The notes under the pieces are model-generated. The model was not told the DNA's origin, did not search any database, and saw only the letters and a list, made by a program, of their open reading frames with translations. Both the position numbers and the translations under genes were made by a program. Below are positions 1-9,242 of a stretch of DNA of 64,000 bases, piece by piece; the stretch's first letter is position 1; every line of letters starts with the position of its first letter. This DNA comes from CAUZIB01 sp963663925 (GTDB lineage Bacteria > Acidobacteriota > Vicinamibacteria > Vicinamibacterales > UBA8438). The stretch covers positions 3,162,001 through 3,226,000 of the forward strand of contig OZ250139.1 of the NCBI GenBank assembly GCA_965237405.1, read 5' to 3'.

Positions 1-243
1 CTGTCGCACCCGGCTCGGGCTGACACCGCTGCTGCGTAAATCGAGGGCATGCACCGGTATTCCTAGTGATGAGATCCGTTCAGCGATGGGCCCACGTCCT
101 GCAAGCAACACCACTGACGCATCGAAACGGGACCGGTCGAGCGACGCCAACAGCCCATGTAGGCTTATTTCCGCGCCGCCAATATCCAGACCGGTGATCA
201 CGTGCAGGATGCGCGTGGGGCGCTTGTCAGCCACAGGTGTCAC
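1..243 (-). CDS. Glycosyltransferase family 4, N-terminal part (runs off the left edge)
   Basis: The minus strand is open from a GTG at 243-241 to the window edge. The product begins with a typical GT4/GT-B N-terminal strand-loop, RILHVITGLDIGGAE at about residues 10-24, followed by SLHGLLASLDRSRF and further alternating strand/helix sequence. The G-G-A-E turn is where the acceptor/donor cleft loop lies in this family. The GTG overlaps the TGA of the upstream glycosyltransferase (GTGA, positions 240-243), which suggests translational coupling. A second in-frame GTG lies three codons downstream. Only about 80 residues are visible, so the sugar specificity cannot be judged. Confidence 0.8.
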   Translation of the reverse strand, partial: MTPVADKRPTRILHVITGLDIGGAEISLHGLLASLDRSRFDASVVLLAGRGPIAERISSLGIPVHALDLRSSGVSPSRVRQ

Positions 244-1416
244 GTTAGAAGCGATTCCCGGGCCGAGGCGGGTAGTAGATTCAGGTACGACTCGACGCTT
301 GCTCGAACGCCGAAGTTGCCGGCCCTTCGCCGCAAGCGCTCAGTATCTGGCTTGCCCTTCAGCGTGCACTCGATGCCCACCGCGAGCGCGTCGGCGTCCC
401 CGACCGGTACCAAAAGGCCGTAATCTCCGTTCTCGAGGATCTCGGACGGCCCGCTCGGACAGTTGGTGCTGACGACAGGCGTTCCGCACGCCAGGGCCTC
501 TACGAGCACGGACGGAAACCCTTCCCACGCCGAGGAGAGCACAACGACAGCCGCGCGGCGCATGTAGGACAGCGGATTCTCCACGTAGCCGGGAAGGGTT
601 ACCCGCCCGGCAAGCTCGAGATCTTCGACCAATCGCTGGAGTGATTCGCGGTCTGAACCCTCACCGAGGATCATGAGGTTGGCGGGATGGGCACATGCGA
701 CTGTGGCAAAGGCGTTGATCAGCGTCGCGAAATCCTTCTGCGGAGTCAGTCGCCCGACCCCGAGGATCACCGGGGCTTTATCCGTCCCGAACCAGGGATG
801 GTCGACTGGTTGTTCGGCCTGTCCCCTGAGTGAGTCCGAGACGAGCGGGTTGTAGATTACGTCAATCCGTTCCCTCGCCACGCCGGCGACCTGGGCGAGA
901 TCGTCTGCTACACCCCGAGAGACGGCGACGATCTCGTCGGCCCATGGGTAGAAAAACCCTGCGAACCATGGCATCACCCTCTGTCTGATCATGTGAGACG
1001 ACCGCGACGCCCGGGAGAGCGTGTTGTGCTCGGTCAGGATCATATGGGTGCGGACTCCGGCAAGGTTCTTGGCCCACAGCGCGACTACGTTGGCATGGGT
1101 CATGGCAGATATCACGGCGACGGGATGCTCCACTTGAAGGTACCTGAGCCAGTCGGGGCAAGGACCGAAGCACTCTCCGATGCCCCAGGTCCACCACGGA
1201 AACACCCGGAGGCACCAGCGGTAGCAATGGCCCTTCGGCCTTGGCTAGCAGGAGGGAGGAGCGAACGCCGACGCGAGAAAACTCGCTCGCGAGCGTGAGC
1301 ATGACACGCTCGGCGCCACCTCCCCGGAGTGAGGGTAAGAAGAATGCCACACTGCCGGATCCGAGCCCTGGCTTCATCGCGGAAGGCCTCGGCCAGGACG
1401 CTACGCGTCTCCCCAC
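240..1416 (-). pseudogene. GT4 glycosyltransferase split by a frameshift near 1140-1150
   Basis: Two overlapping minus-strand frames together make one GT-B enzyme. The first (from 1416, or more likely from the ATG at 1377) has the N-terminal strand VAFFLPSLRGGGAERVML, and its homology ends near LPRLAQ. The second carries the rest: YLQVEHPVAVISAM, a GVGRLTPQKDF donor-domain strand, a SSAWEGFPSVLVEALACGTP nucleotide-sugar motif with the conserved E-x7-E, and ends at a TGA at 240. The frames switch around position 1145. It lies between an ABC-like remnant and the GT4 at the window edge, in a surface-glycan cluster. It may be a true pseudogene or a sequencing indel; nothing else in the sequence looks decayed. 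Confidence 0.8.
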
Positions 1417-1823
1417 TCGTTATGCTCGTCGTCGGCTAGCAACGAGTCGGAGTCTAGGTCGTCTGCCCGCGCCTGGACCGGTGTTCCATCGGACAGCGAC
1501 CCGAGCGTGGCGACATCGCCAGCGCCGATGCGGCCAAGCTGTCCGACGTCGATCGAGGCGGCGTCTTGTATGAACCCGATGCACACGACGACACGCGGAT
1601 AGTGGCGGGTCGCCATCCCGATGGTCCGGGAAACCGCGAAACCGTTCAGCGCGGTACGCAGGCCGCCGGCATACATGATCGAGATCGGCCAGTCGCCATT
1701 GCCGCCGATGACGCGGTACGCGAGATACAGAGCCACCACTGTCTCACCAATCCGATACCGGTAGCAAGACCGCTCGCTAGCGGCGTCACCGTCGCCGAGG
1801 AAAATAACCCTCGTTGTTGTCAC
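1401..1823 (-). pseudogene. Remnant of the ABC-exporter-like membrane protein family
   Basis: The 140-residue product aligns by eye with the middle of the 543-residue protein at 9243-10874: ALYLAYRVIGGNGDWPI, YAGGLRTALNG and RHYPRVVVCIGFIQ match the fifth and sixth membrane segments and the linker. The N-terminal membrane segments and the whole NBD-like region are missing. After a segment matching LGTLLDG, the sequence jumps to an acidic tail, ADDEHNEWGDA. It sits between two GT4 genes, as do the full copies elsewhere. It is probably a deletion derivative and non-functional as a transporter. Confidence 0.7.
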
Positions 1824-1889
1824 TTGCCCTCCCCACAGCCTGAGCCGATTGCTCTGTGACTCTTCCGTCCGCGACTTCGTTCTCTGGAA

Positions 1890-3292
1890 TCAGACTGACG
1901 CTCGACGTTCGTCCGGGAAGAGAATAGGGTCCCAAACGGGGCCGACGTGGGTCATCCCGAAGGCCTGAACACGGTCGAAGGCGGCTTCCCCCAGTTCGTG
2001 CTGCAACCGCTCGTCCCGTGACAGCCTCTCCATCGCGTGGGCAAGTGCGTCGACGGAATCGACCTCTACAACCAAACCGGTCGAACCGTCATCGATCAGG
2101 CGCAAGGGTCCCGGCGATGCGTCTGACACGATGCATGGCATGCGGTACGCCATAGCCTCCATCAGTGCGTTTGGCGTGCCCTCAAATCGGGACGGCAGCA
2201 CGAAGATTCGGCAGTCGGTTAACAGAGGCGTCGGGTCCGCTACGGTTCCATGGAATATCACTGATTCTGTCAGCCCCAGCGCACGCGCGAGGCCATGCAA
2301 CTCCTCGGCCATTGGCCCATCACCCGCGACGTGGAGCGTCCAGTCTGGCATCCTGCGAACGAATCGAGCAAAGGCATCGATCAGCACGTCCGGCGCCTTC
2401 TGGTGGGCTAGCCTTCCGAGAAACAATATAGCGTTTGACCGTTCCCACGTGTCGGCCCGGTCGGACAGTATCAACGGGTTCGGGGTGTGGTGCAGCTTTG
2501 CCTCCGGACAGTACGCGCGCATCGACGCCAATGCACCGCGGCTGTTCGCCGACACAGCGGACGCTTCCGGATAGAGCACCGGCCGGAGGTCTTGCCACGG
2601 TGTTTCGAGCCGCTGCTTCGACGGGTCGTTGCGTTCGGAGATGACTGTACGGTGCGGCAGGTCGGCGGACGCGGCTACCGTGATGATGTTCGTGGCCCCC
2701 AACATACTGAAGACGACGTCAGGGTTCGTCTGCACAAGCACGCGCCGCAAGGTGCGTACTCGCCAGTAGCAGATCCGCAGGAGTCGGGCGTACACCTCGC
2801 GCGACCGGCCTAGCAAGCGATGACGAGTGATGAATGCAACTGTCGTGGCCAACAGTCTTAAGAGCGAGCGATAGGCCGCCCGCAGACCGTCGAGTCTCCT
2901 GTGCTCACCGCGACGGGGATTGGAGTCAGGTGTTGACACACGCCGCCGAGAGGTCGCTCCGCTCGATGCGGGCGGCCAGGGAGCGGCGTGCTCGAACGGT
3001 CCGCCGAGAGGTCGCTCCGCTCGATGCGGGCGGCCAGGGAGCGGCGTGCTCGAACCAGTCGCCCGTTCGGGCGCGGAAGGCGGACGCGCTCAACGCGCGG
3101 ATTCAGACGATGGAAGTCAGGCGGCGTGTCCATCAAGGTGACCACCGTCACTTTGTGGCCGCATTCCGTCCAGTGCGTCGCCATACACGACGCGACCCGC
3201 TGCGCGCCGCCAAGGCCGAGATGCGGCAGCACGACGGTAACCCTCCGCGGTCGAGTTGATAGATGCTGCGCAGCTTTGAATGGGGCACTCAC
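1890..3292 (-). pseudogene. GT4 glycosyltransferase disrupted by frameshift at a tandem duplication
   Basis: The N-terminal frame (from ATG 3292) has VTVVLPHLGLGGAQRVASCM, a GT4 first strand and G-G-A loop. The C-terminal frame (to 1890) holds NAILFLGRLAHQKAPDVLID, the RFEGTPNALMEAMA nucleotide-sugar motif and the tail VWDPILFPDERR. The two frames do not join in phase; the break coincides with a 55-bp direct repeat (period 58) at 2943-3055. Removing one repeat unit does not restore phase by my reading, so at least one more lesion or a different copy number must be assumed. An intron lies just upstream of the start. A similar C-terminal tail ends another GT4 fragment at 63.41 kb. Confidence 0.8.
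2943..3055. repeat. Tandem direct repeat, two 55-bp copies with 58-bp period
   Basis: Positions 2943-2997 and 3001-3055 are identical, separated by GGT. The repeat lies inside the coding region of the GT4 at 1890-3292, and its 58-bp period (not a multiple of three) changes the reading frame. Confidence 0.95.
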
Positions 3293-3432
3293 GGTTTCAC
3301 GTTACTCGCGAGGCCCTCGCGCCAATCTGGATCGAGCCCATTCTCCCTGCGTGGTTTGAGATCGGGTCGGAGGGAGGGTTACCCCTCCCGTCACCGGGTC
3401 GCCGGAGGCGGTCACCCGCCTCCGGCTCCCAC

Positions 3433-3466
3433 AGAACGGAGCGTGCGGATTTCCCGCACTCCGCTC
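3433..3466 (-). ncRNA. Group II intron domain V
   Basis: On the minus strand a 34-nt hairpin starts GAGCGGAGTGCGG, has a GAAA-type tetraloop and ends CGCACGCTCCGTTCT. It contains the catalytic AGC triad near its 5' side and the conserved CGTTCT 3' strand. It lies 14 nt downstream of the reverse-transcriptase stop codon, as expected for a group II ribozyme. Confidence 0.85.
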
Positions 3467-3479
3467 TTCGCAAACTGAT

Positions 3480-4901
3480 TCACAGCACAGCGAGTGCTTG
3501 CAGCTCCCGATGCGGGAGACGTAAACGTGGTCGCTGCAACGGGTGCCTCGCCTTAATCTGGTGAAAGACGTCCCAAGAGATGTGGCCCTTGCGACTCCGG
3601 CTGCTGAGCATCTTGCGCCAGTAGCGCTCGACGGCATGGCCTATGCGCTGCAGGGCACGGAAGTTCCCCGCCACCCCGAAGTACGCATAGTGCCCCTGCA
3701 AGAGGCGGTTCAGGTTCAGGGCCTGCTCTCGAACCGGCAAGTGCCGCATCCGCCGCATCAGGTCGCGGAGCGTCGTCAGGGTGCGGCGGACCCGGGACTT
3801 CTCAGTCCGAATCCCCACTTTGTATCCCCCGCCCCGATTCCGGGTGCAGTACAGGGTGAAGCCGACGAAGTAGATCGTCTCCGGTCGTCTTCTCCCTCGT
3901 TTCGGTGCGTGCCTTGCGGCGAACCGGCCGAACTCGACCAGTTTCGTTTTGTTCGGTTCCAGCGTCAGATTGAACTTCGCCAACCGCTTGCGCAGGACAC
4001 CCTGGACACGTAATGCATCGGCTCGGTACTGAAAACACACCACGAAGTCGTCGAGGTAGCGGACCATATATGCCTCGCCTTTCAGACGGGGCTTCACCAC
4101 GCGTTCGAACCAGAGGTCGAGGACGTAGTGGAGGTACACATTGCTCAACAGGACGCTAATGGAGCCGCCCTGTGGGGTGCCTTCCTCACTCGGCTGATGC
4201 ACGCCGTCTTCCAGGGCGCCGGCTTTCAACCAGCGCCTCATCAGGCTGAGCAGGCGAGGGTCGCCGACTCGGTGCTCGACGAAGCGGAGCAACCAGTCGT
4301 GGTTCAGACTCCCAAAGAAGTTCTTCAAATCCGCCTCAAGGACCCAGCTCACCTTCCGCCCCGCTATCACTTCCGTGAGCGTGGCGAGGGCGTGATGGGC
4401 ACCTTGACCCGGCCGCCCGCCGAACGAGCAGGGCATGAAGTCCTCCTCGTAGATGGCGGACAACACTTGGGCGACGCTTCGCTGAAGCGCCCGGTCGGCC
4501 ACACATGGCACGCCAATCGGACGCTTCTCACGCTTCCCTGGTTTGGGGATGTGCACCCGCCTGACGGCAGGTGCCGGATATCCCCGGCGGTGCATGGACC
4601 GGAGCATCGGCTCGACCCACGCCTTGAACTCCTCCTGCGCTTCCTCCACTGTTTGCCCATCCACGCCCGGCGCCGTCTTCGAGGACATTCCACAGAGGTT
4701 CCCCCAAATTCGGCCCCGAGTGACATGATGCGCCAGTGAAGTAAAACGCACCTTCGGCTCACAACGAGCTTTGGCTGCTATCCGTTCGAGTCCCGTTTCC
4801 ATGACAGGCGGTTCTCCTCTTTGCATAGAAGGCCCTCTCGTCCATTGCATGACGCTCATGTTGCCCTCGAACGACTCAGTTTCCGCTGGCCGCTTCCCCA
4901 T
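3480..4901 (-). CDS. ltrA: Group II intron reverse transcriptase/maturase
   Basis: The 473-residue intron-encoded protein makes cDNA from the excised intron and helps it to splice. Visible landmarks in order: GVDGQTVEE, RRVHIPKPGKREKRPIGVP (RT1-2), QVLSAIYEEDFMPCSFGGRP, LEADLKNFFGSLNHDWL (RT3, catalytic D), GTPQGGSISVLLSNVYLHYV (RT4) and MVRYLDDFVVCF (RT5, the Y-x-D-D catalytic pair). After that come the thumb and a maturase (X) region ending HISWDVFHQIKARHPLQRPR. No HNH endonuclease domain is visible at the C-terminus. All catalytic motifs are intact, so the protein may be active. Internal ATGs at about residues 15-18 (MSVMQW) are alternative starts. Confidence 0.93.
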   Translation of the reverse strand: MGKRPAETESFEGNMSVMQWTRGPSMQRGEPPVMETGLERIAAKARCEPKVRFTSLAHHVTRGRIWGNLCGMSSKTAPGVDGQTVEEAQEEFKAWVEPMLRSMHRRGYPAPAVRRVHIPKPGKREKRPIGVPCVADRALQRSVAQVLSAIYEEDFMPCSFGGRPGQGAHHALATLTEVIAGRKVSWVLEADLKNFFGSLNHDWLLRFVEHRVGDPRLLSLMRRWLKAGALEDGVHQPSEEGTPQGGSISVLLSNVYLHYVLDLWFERVVKPRLKGEAYMVRYLDDFVVCFQYRADALRVQGVLRKRLAKFNLTLEPNKTKLVEFGRFAARHAPKRGRRRPETIYFVGFTLYCTRNRGGGYKVGIRTEKSRVRRTLTTLRDLMRRMRHLPVREQALNLNRLLQGHYAYFGVAGNFRALQRIGHAVERYWRKMLSSRSRKGHISWDVFHQIKARHPLQRPRLRLPHRELQALAVL

Positions 4902-5289
4902 GTAGCCGGCTCTCCCGACCTCGGAGTACTATCAGCCAGTCTGACTTCCGCCAGGTCATCGGGTCGTCCTCGCGTTGGTAGCTCGTCGGACCCTACAAGC
5001 GCCGCTTGAACCTGACGGACCTCCCTTGTTCCCGTGAGGCCCTTCAACTGCATGCCGACGGTACGAACCCCGGAAGCGCCTTGCTGCCACTCGCCATCAC
5101 GCGGCGCAAGATGTTGCCTTCCCCCTTGGGAGATGGGGTCGGCCCCTCCAACCACGATCGATTTCGGGGCTATCTTTCCGTTCACTTGCGTTCCGGCCTA
5201 CAGTTTCCCTGTCTACGCTTCGCAGCGGCCGTTACCGAACGCCACGCAAGACTCGGTACGCGGCTGCTGGCTAGGCCTTGCCGCGGTTG

Positions 5290-6105
5290 CCATTTCAGGC
5301 GCCTGTGCCTCACGAGCTTTCAAGGCGCAACGCCCACAGATCCGGACGTGCGGGTTCTGCCGCATCCGGCTCCTCGACAGATGGCTTCGCTACGCGCCGT
5401 CGCGTACCCGCTGGTCCAGGAAGCCAGGCGATGGCCACCGCCATCCCTACGGCTTGTCTGGCCAGTTCGGCTATCCGTTGTTGTGACGTGGAGACGGAAC
5501 CCAACCTCGGTGTGTTGGCCGTCTTTCCCTCCACCGGTGCCACCTGCCGGTGCCCCCTTCCCTCCACGGGGTCTCGTGGGCTCAATTCCCCCGCTTCGGC
5601 GGTACTCTGAGACACGCCGACTCCTCGCCGCCCATCCCCCCGCGCTTCGTTGCCTTCGCCCGGCGGTACCATCCGAGCACCTGCGGTTCGCTCCGTCGGA
5701 CGCCAGGTGCGACGTCCACGGCCTCGGGCTTGGTGAGCCGGTGCCCGCCCCCCGGCGGTCTTTACGATGGAGACGACGAGGCCTCCCGGGTTCCCGGGAA
5801 ACCCACCCGCCCGCATGCCACGCGCTCCGACCCCGGCGAGGTCGCCGCCTCCACGGCCTCTGAGACGCGGCGAGATGACCTTCCGTCCAACGCGCACGAC
5901 GTCGGCCCTCGCACGCAATGCATTTCGGGGCTCAATCACGCGGCCTACGGGCTCCCTGTGAACGCTTCGCGCCCGGGGTCACCCCAGGCCCACGCATCAC
6001 TCGGTTCCGGCTGGCGGCCGACCGTGGCCGGATGGGATTGGTTCCCCACAGGGTTTCGAACAAGGTTTCGAAGATCACATCACGGCATCGTATCCCCCTT
6101 GACCG
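5290..6105 (-). mobile_element. Degenerate group II intron with internally deleted reverse transcriptase
   Basis: A second domain V lies at 5338-5372. Upstream on the minus strand, the reading frame (5310-5939) encodes the N-terminal stretch typical of another intron-encoded protein (PPGEGNEARGDGRRGVG, STAEAGELSPRDPVEG, RQ/QQRIAELARQ). It then passes directly into sequence encoding the 3' ribozyme without any RT palm motifs, so the polymerase was deleted. About 530 bp of its 5' part (about 5572-6105) recurs at about 45.15-45.68 kb. The element is probably immobile unless served in trans. Confidence 0.7.
5338..5372 (-). ncRNA. Domain V of the degenerate group II intron
   Basis: The minus strand reads GAGCCGGATGCGG, a short AGAA-containing loop, then CCGCACGTCCGGATCT. 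Both arms pair and the AGC triad region is retained. This is a different sequence from the domain V at 3433-3466, so two intron lineages sit back to back. Confidence 0.75.
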
Positions 6106-6107
6106 GG

Positions 6108-6185
6108 CTTTCCCGGCACACGCGAAGGTGCACATCGCCCGCGATCCGAGCGACGTTTATGCCTCGACGATCGAGACAGGGTACC
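6108..6185 (+). pseudogene. Sulfotransferase fragment (3'-phosphate-binding motif only)
   Basis: In plus-strand frame the sequence encodes HAKVHIARDPSDVYASTIE. This matches the PAPS 3'-phosphate-binding segment of the intact sulfotransferase at 15009-15848 (HIIRDPRDVYASMIES). Nothing recognisable precedes or follows it; the degenerate group II intron ends immediately to its left. It is a short relic, perhaps of the gene into which the intron went. Confidence 0.6.
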
Positions 6186-6890
6186 CCGGTCCGTGCACAT
6201 TTATCAACCGGATACCCTGCGGCAAGTGTTGGTTGCGGCGAGCATTGTCCCTGCCAGGTGCTCTGAGATCGGCGAGGTCCTGATACGTCTGGAAGCGATA
6301 GCTTCAGATTCAGGTCGTCCTCAGTTTCCTCGAGGAGCTGAAGGTGCGGGTGCCGACGCCATCGTGGCCTGAAACCATCATCATGCGGACCGACACGAGG
6401 CGATCGCACGCCGATGTCCGACTCGCCTGCGGCCGCCGGCGCTCGTAGTCCTCGGGCCTTCGTCGACGTGGCCGCACTAACGACACCCCGCAGCTTCGGG
6501 GCTGGCTAGGAATCCTTCGTCCCACACTTGCTCGGCCGGGCGTCTCCTAGTCCATTGCGCTCTCCACGAAGGATGCGATGCATCGCGATCACTCCCACCG
6601 CCATCACATGCGTTTTGACCATGCCACGACTGCCGCTTGGCCGGGCCAGGCGCAGATAGGCCTGTGCACAAGGCCTGTTGCCTGGGTGGCCTGGAGATCA
6701 CGCTCCCGGCGCAGGTAGTGAGCCACCCGGCGCAACTCGTCGTAGACCGCTAGCAGGTTGCTGAAGAACACGAGGATCGGGCTGTTTTCATGGCCATCAT
6801 GCGTGTCACGCCCCCCCCTCCCCCCCCGACAACGGTGCGCACGGGGACACGCTGTCCCGACGCGGGGGCCAGCGACACCCGCGGCCGGCG
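6186..6890. other. About 700 bp without a recognisable gene
   Basis: No family could be assigned. On the minus strand (about 6800-6600) a short open stretch, SPILVFFSNLLAVYDELRRV followed by AHYLRRERDLQA, has protein-like composition but no start and no recognised family; it may be a relic. A poly-C-rich tract (CCCCCCCC T CCCCCCCC) lies at about 6814-6830. Confidence 0.4.
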
Positions 6891-6891
6891 A

Positions 6892-8016
6892 TCAGGGACA
6901 CCTCGCCTCCAGATTCCGCAACCGGACCAAGTTATAGGCGGTGGCGGCGAAGGTGAGCTGCCAATCCACCAGGGCGATGCCGCGATGCCGGAGCTTGCGC
7001 AGGCCGCCGACGGTCTTCATCCAGCCGAAGACCTGTTCCACGAGTTTTCGTTTCCGCTGACTCACGTGATAGCTCGCATGCCGCGTGGTCCGACCGTCGA
7101 TCGCACTCCCGCGGACCTTCTGCGCCACGTGGGGCGTGACGTCCTGGACGCGCACGTCGGCAACGAAGCGCGCCACATCGTAGCCCTTGTCCGCCCCGAC
7201 CGTGCTGCCCGGGGAGGCGCTGGCCTCCAGCAACAGCCCCGCCGCGTCGCGTTCGGCGGTCCCCGTCGCGTGGGTCGCGCAGACGTTGGCGACACGCCCT
7301 TGTCGATTGTCCAGCAGCACGTGGCCGAGATACGCCAGCTTGGCTTCCTTGCCTTTGCCCTTCCGATACAACATCGCCTCGGGATCGGTCGTCGACTGAT
7401 GGGTGTCATTGCGCCGCCGCTCCCCGTGGAAGTTGACCGTGGGATTGCCCGGGTCCTCGGGCGGGTCGCTCTCCGCTGCGTCCACGCACCGAACGCTTTT
7501 CAGGCTGGCCTATGCTTCCAACTGCGTCCCATCCACGGTGAAGTGTTCGTCCGAGAGCAGCCCGGCCGCCCGGGCGTGGGCCTGGACCGCATCAAAGAAC
7601 GCGGCGGCGACATCGCCCGACAGCAGCCGGTCGCGATTCTTGGGAAACGTCGTGGAATGCCAGACCGGGTCATCCATATTCAGCCCGACGAACCACCGGA
7701 ACAGCAGGTTGTCGTTGAGCTCTTCCATGAGCAGCCGCTCGCTCCGCACCGTGTAGAGCACCTGCAACAGCAAAGCACGCAGCAATTGCTCCGGTGGGAT
7801 CGACGGACGCCCTGTCGTGGCGTACAGGCTCGCGAATCGGCGCGACATTATCTGCAGGGCTTCGTCCGTCAGCGCCCGAACGGCGCGGAGCGAATGGTCG
7901 GCCGGCACGCGCTGTTCCGGCGACAGGTAGCTGAACATGTGGGTGGTCTGCTCATCGTGTCCGCGCATGATCGGGCTCCCTTCAGTGTTGGGAGCATCGT
8001 AGTACGACGGGATCAA
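6892..8016 (-). pseudogene. IS5-group transposase interrupted by an in-frame TAG
   Basis: The reading frame from 8016 encodes an IS5-type DDE transposase: DHSLRAVRALTDEALQ, IPPEQLLRALLLQVLYTVRS, LLFRWFVGLNMDDPVW and HFTVDGTQLEA (first catalytic D). It then meets a TAG at about 7507-7509, where relatives have Trp. The same frame continues with GNPTVNFHGERRRNDTHQST, STVGADKGYD (second D) and RKRKLVEQVFGWMKTVGGLR (catalytic E) to 6892. It is therefore a nonsense mutant, not a frameshift. The right end near 8045-8060 (TTTTTCAGCAGCCTGCT) resembles an IS5 terminus; the left end could not be found. It separates the GT2 gene from the rest of the glycan cluster. Confidence 0.85.
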
Positions 8017-8200
8017 TCTGTCGATCCCATTTCGCGGAGTTTTTCAGCAGCCTGCTAGTAGCAGGTAGGAGAGAGCAACGTCCGACCGAGAGCCTATCGT
8101 CATACTCGGCTCCTGGACTCACCGAACGGCAACTCGACCGATCAATCATGGCGACGGGTCTCGGTTCACGCAAAGAGCAAGAGGCTGGGGCTGACGGTGA

Positions 8201-8895
8201 CTAGGCGCCCCACACGCGTAGCCTCCCCAAGATCCAGACGGCCGAGACGAAGTCTACCCACGAAATCTTCTTGCCTTCGGAGTGCGTGCGACCGACGTAC
8301 GAGATCGGGACCTCGAGGATGTGGGTGCCACGCAGCAGGAGTTTGGCGGTGAGCTCTGGCTCGACGTCGAATCGATTCGACTCAATCGTCAGGTCGGCCA
8401 GCACGTTCCAACGGATGAGCTTGTAGCATGTCTCCATATCCGACAAGGTCGAGCCATACAGGCAGTTCGTCAGCCAGGTCAACAACCGGTTGCCGACCCG
8501 ATTCGCGTAAGCCATCTGCGGACGGGGGCCGGCGAATCGAGTGCCGTACACGGCATCTGCGTCATGTTGCTGGGCTGCCTCTGGCAGCCGGACATAGTCT
8601 CGCGGGTCGTATTCGAGGTCGGCGTCCTGTACGATCACGAGTCGCCAGTCGCGCGACGAAACCCGGTCCGGAGAGCCGCTCCCTTCCCGGCGTTCGTCTC
8701 GTGAAACACGACGACTCGGTCGGGCCGACTCATCTTCGTCAATAGGTCCCGCGTGCCATCGGTCGAGCCATCGTCGACGATGATGACTTCCTTATCGATC
8801 TCGACGGCCTCGACCTTGGCAAGCAGTTTCCTGAGGGTCTCTGCTTCATTGAAGACCGGGATCACGACGGATATTCGCACGGGAGTCGGGATCAT
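8201..8895 (-). pseudogene. GT2 family glycosyltransferase (DPM1-like), frameshifted
   Basis: From ATG 8895 the frame encodes VRISVVIPVFNEAETLRKLL and EVIIVDDGSTDGT (GT-A fold, D-D/G-S-T-D-G motif), NAGKGAALRTGF, and ends at a TGA near 8636. The next frame starts with a GTG that overlaps this TGA and continues IVQDADLEYDPRDY (the metal-binding D-x-D equivalent), MAYANRVGNRLLTWLTN, DMETCYKLIR and VPISYVGRTHSEGKKI. Together they make about 240 residues, the normal length for polyprenyl-phosphate sugar transferases. A one-base lesion near 8637 explains the split; translational restart is the alternative. It lacks C-terminal membrane segments. Confidence 0.85.
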
Positions 8896-9242
8896 ACATT
8901 GGGGCCTCCCAGTCGAGGATCTGTTCCCTGATTTCTGTTCCACTTCGACTCTCGTCTTGAAGTATGGTGTCGTCCAGGCCAGCCGCTCGCCCGAAGCGAG
9001 AAGGCTCGATGTGGAAGACTACCGGCTCTACACCCGCGAGGGCTCACGTTGCAGCGACGCCGGCCGAAGCGGCATAGCAGCGCGACCGTGCGGAAGCAAC
9101 GGCCCGACCCGTGTCGGCCGAAAAGCTGTGGGCGATGGACTTCATACACGTGCGGTTCACTGGCAGCTGAGTCGCCCGCGTGCTGAGCCGCGCTGCCGAA
9201 AGTCCGCGACTGGAGCACGGACTGCAGCATGGAAGCGTCGGC
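8896..9242. other. Intergenic stretch, no gene seen
   Basis: About 350 bp between the ABC-like gene and the GT2 gene. No reading frame on either strand resembles a protein family. This gap is unusual in a cluster where other neighbours overlap or are within 15 bp, and may mark a small deletion. Confidence 0.4.

Larger units (their letters stand above)
3385..5250 (-). mobile_element. Group II intron with reverse transcriptase/maturase (ends approximate)
   Basis: A reverse-transcriptase ORF of the intron-encoded type is followed at its 3' side by a 34-nt domain V (3433-3466) and then by a stem consistent with domain VI (3396-3430, GGAGGCG/CGCCTCC arms). The 3' end therefore lies near 3385-3395. 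The 5' end must lie within the non-coding stretch between about 5000 and 5290, where the ribozyme domains I-III should be; I could not fix the first nucleotide. The intron is inserted just upstream of the GT4 start at 3292 and abuts a second, degenerate intron on its 5' side. Confidence 0.75.

Noticed and set aside
3372..3389. GGGAGGG/CCCTCCC hairpin as a transcription terminator
   Set aside because: No T-run follows on either strand, and it lies at the intron 3' end, where it may be ribozyme or exon structure.
6790..8058. 422-codon plus-strand ORF
   Set aside because: Antisense of the IS5 transposase at 6892-8016.
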